A stretch of DNA of 40,550 nucleotides from an uncultured Methanofollis sp. (GTDB lineage: Archaea > Halobacteriota > Methanomicrobia > Methanomicrobiales > Methanofollaceae), in NCBI RefSeq assembly GCF_937919355.1, contig NZ_CALFSA010000145.1, forward strand, positions 1 to 40,550. Direction: 5' to 3'. How positions within the stretch are numbered: position 1 is the stretch's first letter; each line of letters begins with the position of its first letter. The notes beneath the pieces are model-generated. The model did not search any database. It had not been told where the DNA came from and worked only from the letters and a program-made list of their open reading frames with translations. Made by a program: the position numbers and the translations under genes. Positions 30,637-40,550 of this stretch are shown here, one piece after another.

Positions 30637-30643
30637 AGCAAGA

Positions 30644-30718
30644 ATGGAATCTATTTGGCTAGGAATTACTATCGGAGTATGTGTTGCTCTTGTGATAGTG
30701 ATTGTTATACTAATATAA
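30644..30718 (+). CDS. 24-residue single-span membrane peptide
   Basis: The frame encodes MESIWLGITIGVCVALVIVI then VILI and a TAA stop. It is one uninterrupted hydrophobic helix with a single acidic residue at position 2. The evidence that it is a gene is the ideal ribosome binding site GGAGGTGA with a seven-base spacer, a TATA-like box upstream, and the uniform hydrophobicity. Codons are AT-rich (ATA, ATT, CTA), unlike the GC-rich neighbours, suggesting acquisition or relaxed codon selection. The last 14 bases overlap the end of the convergent ferric-reductase-like gene. Candidate roles are a small subunit or regulator of a membrane protein or a toxin-like peptide; none is proven. Confidence 0.6.
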   Translation: MESIWLGITIGVCVALVIVIVILI

Positions 30719-31298
30719 CTCTTTTTTTCCTCTGCCACCTCTTCACCACGAATGCCCCCATCGCGACGGCGAAGGCGCCGCCGAGCACCACCCTGACGAC
30801 CGGGTCCGTGGTGTCGGTGCCGCGGAGGAGGGCATGGACGAGGCCCATCACCAGGGCGGCATACATGAGCATATGGAAGGGACGCCAGTATGCGGGGATG
30901 CGGCGCCGGAGGCTGACGGCGATCAGGGCGATGAAGATAAGGACGAGAGCAGGCCGCCCTGCATAGGTCCAGAACTCCTTCCATATCCAGGTCGAGGGCA
31001 GCAGGACCGCAAGGCTCCCGGCCATGAGGGCATAGGAGAGGGGATGGAGGAGGATGACGGCAAGGCCGAAGGCGGCGAGGGCGTGGTGGACGGTGAGGAA
31101 CGGCCTCCCGAATGCCACCCTGATCTCGCGGAGGAAGGGAGACATCGAGGCGGCGAGGGCGAGGGCAAGGTAACCGTTGAGGGCGAGGAGGCGGACGAGA
31201 AGAGAGAGGGGTTCGCCGCCCGTGAGAAGGGCCGAGGCGCTGACGATACAAAAGAGTGCCGCGATTCCCCCGGCCAGCACCGCGCCCTGCCTCTCCAT
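30705..31298 (-). CDS. Ferric-reductase-like transmembrane heme protein
   Basis: The 197-residue protein has about six membrane segments (near 8-26, 33-50, 65-88, 92-108, 117-132 and 140-158) with a soluble, basic C-terminus. Histidines in the ferric reductase/MsrQ pattern are present: TVHHALAAFG and LLHPLSYAL in one pair of helices, and WRPFHMLMYAALV and GLVHALL in the later ones. They could ligate b-type hemes. No flavin or NAD(P)H domain is fused and no MsrP-like partner is adjacent, so electron donor and acceptor are unknown. It starts about 26 bases downstream of the glycosylase stop on the same strand, so it may end the tex transcript. Confidence 0.8.
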   Translation of the reverse strand: MERQGAVLAGGIAALFCIVSASALLTGGEPLSLLVRLLALNGYLALALAASMSPFLREIRVAFGRPFLTVHHALAAFGLAVILLHPLSYALMAGSLAVLLPSTWIWKEFWTYAGRPALVLIFIALIAVSLRRRIPAYWRPFHMLMYAALVMGLVHALLRGTDTTDPVVRVVLGGAFAVAMGAFVVKRWQRKKRVILV

Positions 31299-31323
31299 GC
31301 CCCTCCCTCGCCTGGGTGCTATA

Positions 31324-31812
31324 TCAGGGTTTGCCGGCGGCCGACCGCCAGAGGGCGACCTTCTCCTCCACCGTGAGGCGGGCGTTCGCCGGACTCGTCG
31401 AGGGGAGGGAGAGGACTCTGACTCCGGGCGTCTCCCACACGCCGGGGTGGACGCGCCTGAGCCACTGCTCTGCCGCCCTGCCGTTGATGGCGACCGTCCT
31501 CACCGTCGGGTGGTCACGGAGAAAGCCAGGGATGGCGTTGGCCTTCGCGTCCCTGATAGAGGCGTCACTGCTCCCCTCCCGCGTGCACCCGGCAAGGACG
31601 TCCCAGAGGGCGACACCCGCCGCCTTCAGTCCTTCCAGTCGTTCCGGGTAGGGGAGGTCGGCCGGAACCCCGAAGACACCTTCCATCACCTGCCAGAAGG
31701 CGTTCCGCGGGTTCGCGTAGTACTCGCCTGCACGGAGCGAAGCGACGCTCGGGAAACTGCCGAGGATCAGGATACGGGGTGCGGGCCCCGCAGCAGGGGG
31801 AAGGCCGGTCAT
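31324..31812 (-). CDS. DNA-deoxyinosine glycosylase (uracil-DNA glycosylase superfamily, family 6)
   Basis: It removes hypoxanthine produced by adenine deamination in DNA and starts base-excision repair. The 162-residue protein begins with the superfamily motif ILILGSFPSVASLRAGEYYA, followed by NPRNAFWQVMEGVFG, which corresponds to the family described from Methanosarcina. The C-terminal motif is VLSLPSTSPANARLT. A cysteine occurs at LAGCTREGSSDASI. The ATG overlaps the tex stop by ATGA (31809-31812), so the two are translationally coupled. Its position beside uvrACB suggests a DNA-repair neighbourhood. Confidence 0.88.
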   Translation of the reverse strand: MTGLPPAAGPAPRILILGSFPSVASLRAGEYYANPRNAFWQVMEGVFGVPADLPYPERLEGLKAAGVALWDVLAGCTREGSSDASIRDAKANAIPGFLRDHPTVRTVAINGRAAEQWLRRVHPGVWETPGVRVLSLPSTSPANARLTVEEKVALWRSAAGKP

Positions 31813-33953
31813 CCCCGCTGACTCTCCCGCATCGAGAGGGCGATCCTCTGCCTCTTCAGGTCCACCGAGAGGACGGTGACGGCGACCCGGTCATGCACCC
31901 CCACGACGTCGAGAGGGCGGGCGACATAGGTGTCGGCCAGTTCGCTCACGTGGACCAGGCCGGCAGTCCCGACCCCGATGTCCACAAAGGCCCCGAAGGC
32001 CGTCACATTGGTCACCGTCCCGGTGAGGGTCATCCCGGGAGCGAGGTCGTCGATCGAGGCGGGTGCGCCTTCGGAGACGCTCAGGTCGAAGGGCGGACGC
32101 GGGTCCCGTCCGGGGGCGGTGAGTTCGGCGCAGATGTCCTGCACTGTCGGGAGGCCGACCGCGCCGTGCACATAGCGTTCTGGTTCGACCTGCCCGAGGA
32201 GGGAGAGGTTGCCAACAAGGTCGCCGACCCCGACGCCGAGGTCGTCGGCCATCGCCCTGACGACCGACGCGTGCATCGGGTGGACAGCGGTGGCGTCCAG
32301 GGGATCTGCCCCGCCGACGACCCGCAGAAAACCGGCCGCCTGCTCGAAGGTCTTCGGCCCGATCCCGGGCACGTCCAGGAGGGCCAGGCGCGATCTGAAT
32401 GGGCCGTGCTCCTCCCTGAAAGCGACGATCCGTTCGGCCTGTGCGGGCCCGATCCCGGAGACTCTTGCGAGGAGAGAGGCGCTCGCCGTGTTCACCTCCA
32501 CACCGACGGCATTGACCGCGCTGACGACCGTGTCGTCGAGGGCCGCGGCCAGGAGTCTCCCGTCCACGTCGTGCTGGTACTGCCCGACGCCGAGTGCCTG
32601 CGGGTCGATCTTCACCAGTTCGGCAAGCGGGTCCTGGAGGCGCCTGCCGATGGAGACCGCACTCCTGAGGGTGAGGTCGAGGTCGGGGAACTCCCGGCGG
32701 GCCTCTGCCGCGGCCGAGTAGACCGAGGCCCCGCACTCGCTCACCGAGATCACCGGGCCCAGGTCGAGGCCCTGGAGAAAGGTCCGTGCCTCCCTGCCGC
32801 CATGCCCGTTCCCGACCGCGATCACCTCGACGCCGTGCCGCCGGCAGAGGTCGGCGAGCACCGCACCGGCCTTCGCTTCCTGCCGGTGCGGCGGGAGGGG
32901 ACAGACGACCGTGGCGTCGAGGAGTTTCCCCTGCCTGTCCAGGCAGGCGACCTTGCAACCGGCCGCAAAACCGGGGTCGACGGCGAGCACGACCATTCTC
33001 CCCAGAGGGGGCGCCAGGAGGAGACGCCTGAGGTTTGCGGCAAAGACCCGCGTTGCTTCGTGGTCGGCCCGCTCCTTTGCGGCCGCAAGAGTCTCGCGCT
33101 CCATTGCCGGGGCAAGGAGGCGGCGGTACCCGTCCTGCACCGCCGCTGCCACCACCTCCGCCAACGGCCCCCGGCCCCTCTCTCCCAGCAGGGCGAGCAC
33201 CCGTCTCTCAGGCGGGGCGACGGTGAGAGAGAGCAGACCCGCCCGCGCTCCCCGCAGCACCGCATGGACGCGGTGGCCCGGCATGGTCCTGACAGTCCCG
33301 GTATAGCCTGCATAGTCGGCATACGGGGTGGACGCAAGGTCTTTCCCGCGGGCCGCCCTGACCGTGAGCACCCCGGCCTCTGCAAAAAGGCGGCGCATCG
33401 CCGCCCGGACGTCGGCGTCCTCGGAGACAGTGGCGGCGATGATGTCCTTCGCACCGGCAAGCGCCTCTGCACAATCCGCAGGCCCGCCGGGGCGCACATA
33501 TCTCCGCGCCTCAACCTCTGGATCGGCACACTCGCCTCTCAGCAGCGCCTCTGCCAGGGGTGCAAGCCCCTGCTCCCGCGCCGCCGAAGCGCGGGTCCGG
33601 CGTGCTGGTCTGAAGGGGAGATAGAGGTCTTCGAGGGCCGCGGGAGTCTCCGCCCCCATCACGCCGGCCATGAGGGCAGGGGTGAGCACGCCCTGCTCCC
33701 GCAGCGATGCCAGGACCGTCTCCTTCCTCTCCTCGAGCCTCTGCATCGCGGCAAGGCGGTCCCTGATCGCGGCGACGGCCACCTCGTCCAGGCACCCGGT
33801 CGCCTCCTTCCTGTACCTCGCAATGAAAGGGACAGTCGCCCCGCCCGCAAGAAGGGCCGCGGTCCCTTCCACCTGCTCCCTCCTGATCCCGAGGGCAGTC
33901 GCAATGCCGGTGACGATCCGGCATGAGCGCTCCCCGGCCACTTCAGTCCCCAT
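31809..33953 (-). CDS. tex: Tex family S1 RNA-binding protein
   Basis: Tex proteins bind nucleic acids and influence transcription and RNA handling; they are common in bacteria and patchy in archaea. The 714-residue protein has the Tex N-terminal helical domain (VPFIARYRKEATG), the YqgF/RNase H-like domain (VLAVDPGFAAGCKVACLD, with VIAVGNGHGGRE), tandem helix-hairpin-helix motifs (LARVSGIGPAQAERIVAF and LLDVPGIGPKTFEQAAG) and a C-terminal S1 domain (GTVTNVTAFGAFVDIGV). The ATG at 33953 (MGTEVAGERS) is the Tex-like start; the frame stays open antisense through most of uvrA, which is a GC effect. It is divergent from uvrA and coupled to the glycosylase gene. Confidence 0.94.
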   Translation of the reverse strand: MGTEVAGERSCRIVTGIATALGIRREQVEGTAALLAGGATVPFIARYRKEATGCLDEVAVAAIRDRLAAMQRLEERKETVLASLREQGVLTPALMAGVMGAETPAALEDLYLPFRPARRTRASAAREQGLAPLAEALLRGECADPEVEARRYVRPGGPADCAEALAGAKDIIAATVSEDADVRAAMRRLFAEAGVLTVRAARGKDLASTPYADYAGYTGTVRTMPGHRVHAVLRGARAGLLSLTVAPPERRVLALLGERGRGPLAEVVAAAVQDGYRRLLAPAMERETLAAAKERADHEATRVFAANLRRLLLAPPLGRMVVLAVDPGFAAGCKVACLDRQGKLLDATVVCPLPPHRQEAKAGAVLADLCRRHGVEVIAVGNGHGGREARTFLQGLDLGPVISVSECGASVYSAAAEARREFPDLDLTLRSAVSIGRRLQDPLAELVKIDPQALGVGQYQHDVDGRLLAAALDDTVVSAVNAVGVEVNTASASLLARVSGIGPAQAERIVAFREEHGPFRSRLALLDVPGIGPKTFEQAAGFLRVVGGADPLDATAVHPMHASVVRAMADDLGVGVGDLVGNLSLLGQVEPERYVHGAVGLPTVQDICAELTAPGRDPRPPFDLSVSEGAPASIDDLAPGMTLTGTVTNVTAFGAFVDIGVGTAGLVHVSELADTYVARPLDVVGVHDRVAVTVLSVDLKRQRIALSMRESQRG

Positions 33954-34061
33954 ACTTCTGAACTCTCTGGGTCCTCTCCGGATAAAGGAACACCGCGACA
34001 CGTTCACTTTCACTGCCCGCGCCTGCACCTCTATGAAGGGGGAGGACAGAATATCCGCGTG

Positions 34062-36859
<2,798 letters not shown>

Positions 36860-36863
<4 letters not shown>

Positions 36864-38410
36864 TCGACCTATCTGCCGTCCCCGAGGAACCGGGGTGCTA
36901 CCTGTACAGCGACGCCGCGGGGACTGTGATCTATGTCGGCAAGGCGAAGAACCTGAAGAGGCGGGGCTCCAGTTACTTCCAGAAGAGGGGCCACGACGCC
37001 AAGACGCAGAAACTCGTCGAGCAGATCGCCTCGGCCGACTTTATCGTCACCGAGAACGAGGTCGAGGCCCTGATCCTGGAGAACACCCTGATCAAGAGGC
37101 ACCAGCCGAAGTACAACATCGACCTGAAGGACGCGAAGAACTATGCCTACATCCACCTCTCCGGCGGGGCCTTCCCGCGGATCGGGATCGCCCGCCGGGC
37201 AGGGAGGGACGGCGAGTACTTCGGGCCCTTCGTCTCGGCGCGGGAGAGGGACTACGTGCTCTCCGTCGTGAAGAAGGCCTTCGGCCTCCGGTCGTGCCGG
37301 CGCATCCCGAAGAGGCCCTGTCTCCGCCACCACATCGGTACCTGCTCGGCCCCCTGCGCCGGGACGGTGACGGAGGAGGAGTACGCCGCACGAATCGAGA
37401 GGGCGCGGGCGGTGCTCCGCGGACAGGGGAAGGACCTCGTCGCCGCTATGGAGGCCGAGATGGCAGAGAGGTCGAAGGCCCTCGAGTTCGAGCGTGCCCT
37501 CGAACTGCGGGACGAGATCGCGGCAATCAGGCACCTTGCCGGGCGGCAGAGGGTGGAGCGCCGGAGAGACCACGACGAGGACATCATCACCTACCAGAAG
37601 AAGGACGGGAACCTCTATCTCCTCCTCTTCCATGTTGAGATGGGTACCCTCACCGGGAAGCAGGAGTACGTCTTCGAGGCCTCGGACGACGCCGTCGAGG
37701 AGTTCCTGGTCCAGTACTACGGCGAGCACGCCCCCCCGAAGGAGGTTGTCCTCCCCGCGGGCGTCGGCGAACCTCTCGCCGATTACCTGGCAGACCGCCG
37801 GGGTTCGAAGGTCGAGGTCACGGTGCCGCAGAAGGGGGACAAGAAAAAACTCCTTGACCTTGCGGAGAAGAACCTTGAGATCGCCTTCTTCGGCGACGCC
37901 CTGAAGGTCGAGGCCCTCCAGAAGGCCCTGCACCTCCCCGACCCGCCGAATGTCATTGAGTGTTTCGACATCTCCCACCTTGCAGGCACGGCGATGGTCG
38001 GGTCGATGGTGCAGTTTCGGGGCGGGAGACCGGACAAACGGAACTACCGGCGCTTCAGGATCAGGACGGTCGAGGGGATAGACGACTTCGCCTCCATCGC
38101 GGAGGTGGTCGGCCGCCGGTACACCCGCATCCGCGAAGAGGGCGGGGAGTTCCCCGACCTGGTGATCGTCGACGGCGGGAAGGGGCAACTCGACGCCGCC
38201 CTCGACGTGCTGAAACGCCTCGGCACACGTCTTCCGGTGATCGCGATCGCCAAGAGGGAGGAGGAGATCTATGTGCCCGGTTTCCCCCATCCCCTGCCGG
38301 TCAGGAAGGACGAGAAGGCCTCCCTCTTCGTGCAGGAGATCAGGGACGAGGCCCACCGCTTCGCGATCACCTACAACCGCCTGTTGCGGAGGAAGGAGAT
38401 GAGAGGATGA
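36860..38410 (+). CDS. uvrC: Excinuclease ABC subunit C, lacking the C-terminal HhH domain
   Basis: UvrC makes both incisions around the lesion marked by UvrA and UvrB. The 516-residue protein has the N-terminal GIY-YIG nuclease (PGCYLYSDAAG, VIYVGKAKNLKRR), a Cys cluster (SCRRIPKRPCLRHHIGTCSAPC), the UVR motif that binds UvrB (ALEFERALELRDEIAAI) and the RNase H-like nuclease with its acidic residues (ECFDISHLAG, VIVDGGKGQL) and His (RDEAHRFAI). It ends at TYNRLLRRKEMRG, where typical UvrC proteins continue for about 70-80 residues with tandem helix-hairpin-helix motifs. The next gene follows at once by ATGA overlap, so this looks like the genuine end. Confidence 0.95.
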
Positions 38411-40338
38411 CTGAATTCAGGCTGAACGCGGACTTTGTCCCGGCAGGGTCGCAGCCCGATGCGATCCGGGGACTGACAGACGGCATTGCGGAGGGCGAAC
38501 GCTTCCAGACCCTCCTCGGCGTGACAGGGTCGGGGAAGACCTTCACGGTCGCGAACGTGATCGAGGCGGCACAGAGACCGACCCTGGTCATCGCCCACAA
38601 CAAGACCCTGGCGGCGCAACTCTACCACGAGTTCTCGGGATTTTTCCCGGAGAACAGGGTGGAGTACTTTGTCTCGTACTATGACTACTACCAGCCCGAG
38701 TCGTACCTCCCGGCAAAGGACCAGTATATCGAGAAAGACGCCTCGATCAACCCGAAGATCGAGCAGATGCGCCTTGCCGCCACGGCCTCCGTGCTCTCGC
38801 GGCCAGACACCATCATCGTCGCCTCTGTTTCCTGCATCTACGGCCTCGGCAACCCGGCAAACTTCCGGGGCCTCGGGTTCGAACTGAGAAAGGGGGAGAG
38901 GATGCGGCGGGCCGACCTGCTGGAGAGACTTGTCGATATCCAGTACGAGAGGAACGACCTCGACCTCGCCCCCGGACGGTTCAGGGCGAAGGGCGACGTG
39001 ATCGATATCGTCCCCGGTTACTTCAACGACATCGTCAGGGTCGAACTCTTCGGCGACGAGGTCGACCGGATCTCTGAGATCGACAGGGTGACGGGACGGC
39101 GGAAGGAGACGATGGAGTATTTCTATGTCTATCCGGCCCGCCACTTCGTCGCCACCGAAGAGGAGAGGGAGAGGGCAATCGTCTCCATTGCGGAGGAACT
39201 CGACGAGACTCTCCCCTCCCTCGGCATGATCGAGGCCCACCGCCTGAAGCAGCGGACCCTCTTCGACATCGAGATGATCAGGGAGACGGGGAGTTGCAAG
39301 GGGATAGAGAACTACTCCCGCCACTTCGACGGGAGGAAGGCGGGGGAGAAGCCGTACTGCCTCCTCGACTACTTCCCCGACGACTTCCTGATGGTCATCG
39401 ACGAGTCCCACCAGACGGTGCCGCAGGTGCGGGGGATGTACCGCGGCGACCGCTCGCGGAAGGAGACACTGGTGAAGTACGGCTTCCGCCTCCCCTCTGC
39501 CTTCGACAACCGCCCCCTGCGGTTCAGGGAGTTCGAGGGCTATATGAAGAACGTCATCTTCGTCTCGGCGACGCCGGGCGAGTACGAACTGACGCACTCG
39601 GCAGGGGTCGTCGAGCAGATCATCAGGCCGACAGGCCTCGTGGACCCGGCCGTGGAGGTGCGCCCGCTCGAAGGGCAGGTGGAGGACGTGATGGCGGAGA
39701 TCAGGCGGACGATCGGGAGGGGCGACAGGGTGCTCGTCACCACCCTCACGAAGCGCCTTGCCGAGGAACTGACAGACTTCCTTGCTGAGCAGGGGATCAG
39801 GACGCGCTACCTCCACTCGGAGATCAACGCCCTGGAGAGGACCGAGATCATCAGGCAACTCCGCCTCGGAACTTTTGACGTCCTCGTCGGGATCAACCTC
39901 CTCCGCGAGGGCCTCGACATCCCTGAGGTCGGTTTTGTCGGCATCCTGGACGCGGACAAGGAGGGGTTCCTCAGGGACGCAAGGAGCCTCATCCAGACCA
40001 TAGGCAGGGCGGCGAGGAACGTGAACGCCCGCGTGGTGCTGTATGCCGACCATAGCACCGACTCGATCCGCACCGCCCTTGCCGAGACCGACCGGCGGCG
40101 GCGGATGCAGGTCGCCTACAACGAGGCACACAACATCGTCCCGCAGACGATCATAAAACCGGTCCCGGCGAAGGAGATCGACCTCACCGACACGAAGCAC
40201 CTCCCGAAATCGGAGATCCCGAACCTCGTCATCGAACTGGAGGCACAGATGTACAGGGCCGCGGAGGACCTCGACTTCGAGAGGGCGATCCTGTTGCGCG
40301 ACCGGGCAAAGGAGTTGCGGGCCGGGATGGAGAAGTGA
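38407..40338 (+). CDS. uvrB: Excinuclease ABC subunit B
   Basis: UvrB verifies DNA damage with a helicase-like ATPase and a beta-hairpin clamped between strands. The 643-residue protein has Walker A GVTGSGKTF, the aromatic beta-hairpin YYDYYQPESYLPAKDQYIEK, the DESH box MVIDESHQTVPQ, helicase motif V/VI regions (GINLLREGLDIPEV, LIQTIGRAARNVN) and the C-terminal UVR motif (LDFERAILLRDRAKEL) that contacts UvrC. All functional motifs are intact. The ATG overlaps the uvrC stop (ATGA at 38407-38410). Gene order uvrA-uvrC-uvrB in one coupled operon differs from the dispersed arrangement in many bacteria. Downstream lie two hairpin repeats. Confidence 0.98.
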   Translation: MTEFRLNADFVPAGSQPDAIRGLTDGIAEGERFQTLLGVTGSGKTFTVANVIEAAQRPTLVIAHNKTLAAQLYHEFSGFFPENRVEYFVSYYDYYQPESYLPAKDQYIEKDASINPKIEQMRLAATASVLSRPDTIIVASVSCIYGLGNPANFRGLGFELRKGERMRRADLLERLVDIQYERNDLDLAPGRFRAKGDVIDIVPGYFNDIVRVELFGDEVDRISEIDRVTGRRKETMEYFYVYPARHFVATEEERERAIVSIAEELDETLPSLGMIEAHRLKQRTLFDIEMIRETGSCKGIENYSRHFDGRKAGEKPYCLLDYFPDDFLMVIDESHQTVPQVRGMYRGDRSRKETLVKYGFRLPSAFDNRPLRFREFEGYMKNVIFVSATPGEYELTHSAGVVEQIIRPTGLVDPAVEVRPLEGQVEDVMAEIRRTIGRGDRVLVTTLTKRLAEELTDFLAEQGIRTRYLHSEINALERTEIIRQLRLGTFDVLVGINLLREGLDIPEVGFVGILDADKEGFLRDARSLIQTIGRAARNVNARVVLYADHSTDSIRTALAETDRRRRMQVAYNEAHNIVPQTIIKPVPAKEIDLTDTKHLPKSEIPNLVIELEAQMYRAAEDLDFERAILLRDRAKELRAGMEK

Positions 40339-40373
40339 GGAAATCTGGCTCTGTAGAAACCCTCATACTGTAT

Positions 40374-40445
40374 CAAAAATCAGAGATTTTCTCATGCTCA
40401 CTTCGTTCGCACCCTGTCATGAGGATAGGGGGTGGAGGGCAGTCC
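40374..40445 (-). repeat. Hairpin repeat, copy D
   Basis: On the minus strand it reads GGGGGACTGCCC, then GCGAACGAAGTGAGCATGAG and the stem AAAATC-TCT-GATTTT (40376-40390). Stem and loop equal those of copy C, and the flanks are diverged. Confidence 0.6.
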
Positions 40446-40486
40446 CCCTTCAAAATACACGTTTGCCCCTTTGAAGTCCAATCCTG

Positions 40487-40546
40487 AGCGGGGAACGAGC
40501 GTCAGCGAGTTCAAGAAAATCTTTGATTTTCGGCGTAGTCCCCCGG
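40487..40546 (+). repeat. Hairpin repeat, copy E
   Basis: The unit is GCGGGGAACGAGCGTCAGCG, AGTTCAA, the stem GAAAATC-TTT-GATTTTC (40515-40531), then GGCGTAGTCCCCCGG. The left flank matches copy B, the stem matches copy C, and the closing GTCCCCCGG matches copy A. Confidence 0.7.
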
Positions 40547-40550
40547 CCAG

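Larger units (their letters stand above)
29615..30643. other. Gene-poor kilobase with insertion-element ends and hairpin repeats
   Basis: No intact gene is supported. The region holds a degenerate inverted-repeat pair (29612-29688 and 30301-30377), an internal copy of the end motif (29939-29954), a GGGGTG-AAC-CACCCC hairpin (29706-29720), and three members of a covarying hairpin repeat family (29806-29855, 30091-30143, 30220-30290). Minus-strand frames between about 29933 and 30200 read like decayed protein sequence and end inside the end motif at 29939, compatible with a transposase remnant, but I cannot name a family. From about 30380 base composition becomes AT-rich. A 36-codon frame (30435-30545) there is too weak to call. 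The tract ends with the promoter and leader of the small peptide at 30644. Confidence 0.55.
40339..40550. other. Intergenic region after uvrB containing two hairpin repeats
   Basis: No gene is visible in the last 212 bp. The stretch contains copies D and E of the hairpin repeat family in opposite orientations. A GGCTCTGTAGAAACC sequence at 40347-40361 has the look of an insertion-sequence end but has no partner in the window. Confidence 0.5.

Noticed and set aside
36869..40200. Long minus-strand frames opposite uvrC and uvrB (495 and 609 codons)
   Set aside because: They are antisense shadows of two genes with complete motifs; composition is low-complexity Val/Leu/Glu/Asp-rich.
40347..40361. 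GGCTCTGTAGAAACC resembling an insertion-sequence terminal repeat
   Set aside because: No inverted partner or target duplication lies within the window.

Overview
The window looks like chromosomal DNA of a hydrogenotrophic methanogen of the order Methanomicrobiales, a Methanofollis- or Methanoculleus-like, GC-rich euryarchaeon. The evidence is archaeal: the 3' part of an archaeal RNase P RNA, proteasome-activating nucleotidases (PAN), aMBF1, aIF5A, Pelota, ABCE1/RLI, an archaeal-type triosephosphate isomerase, the archaeal mevalonate-pathway phosphomevalonate dehydratase small subunit and TATA-type promoters. The genus is an inference. No tRNA, rRNA, CRISPR array or intact transposon was found.

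Layout. 1-145: RNase P RNA 3' end. 0.3-4.1 kb: a doubly anchored surface lipoprotein, an XRE-CBS regulator, tpiA and aMBF1, and divergently PAN copy 1. 4.1-6.8 kb: a minus-strand overlapping operon of an ACT-domain protein, homoserine dehydrogenase and a winged-helix/DDTD-domain protein. 7.0-11.2 kb: a betaine-type ABC importer with an ATPase carrying CBS domains, a permease and two paralogous binding lipoproteins, followed by a hydrogenase maturation protease. 11.8-14.2 kb, minus strand: a DUF169 protein behind a palindromic TATA region, NAD kinase and an inositol-monophosphatase-family phosphatase. 14.3-15.6 kb: aIF5A and agmatinase, linked through hypusine synthesis. 15.6-16.8 kb: a decayed surface-protein remnant and an iron-sulfur flavoprotein. 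16.9-22.2 kb: a ribosome-rescue neighbourhood of ABCE1/RLI and an EMC6-like protein on one strand, RqcH and Pelota on the other. 22.1-24.5 kb: a three-repeat membrane protein and a membrane-bound transcription regulator with a LolA-like external domain. 24.6-29.6 kb: FKBP isomerase, CYTH/CyaB protein, phosphoesterase, radical SAM protein, phosphomevalonate dehydratase small subunit, and PAN copy 2 with a small downstream gene. 29.6-30.6 kb: a gene-poor kilobase with insertion-element-like ends and covarying hairpin repeats. 30.6-40.3 kb: a 24-codon membrane peptide, a ferric-reductase-like protein, and a DNA-repair block (deoxyinosine glycosylase and Tex on the minus strand; uvrA-uvrC-uvrB on the plus strand). 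The window ends in two more hairpin repeats.

Genes are densely packed and translational coupling by 4-bp ATGA overlaps is common (ACT/hom, betaine ATPase/permease, tex/glycosylase, uvrA/uvrC, uvrC/uvrB). The items I rate most worth following are the LolA-like/winged-helix membrane regulator, the hairpin repeat family whose stems covary between copies, the 24-residue membrane peptide with a perfect ribosome binding site, the two PANs with different C-terminal tails, and the ribosome-rescue cluster whose RqcH lacks the usual tailing-motif aspartate. Family names are recognised by eye from motifs; no database search was run.
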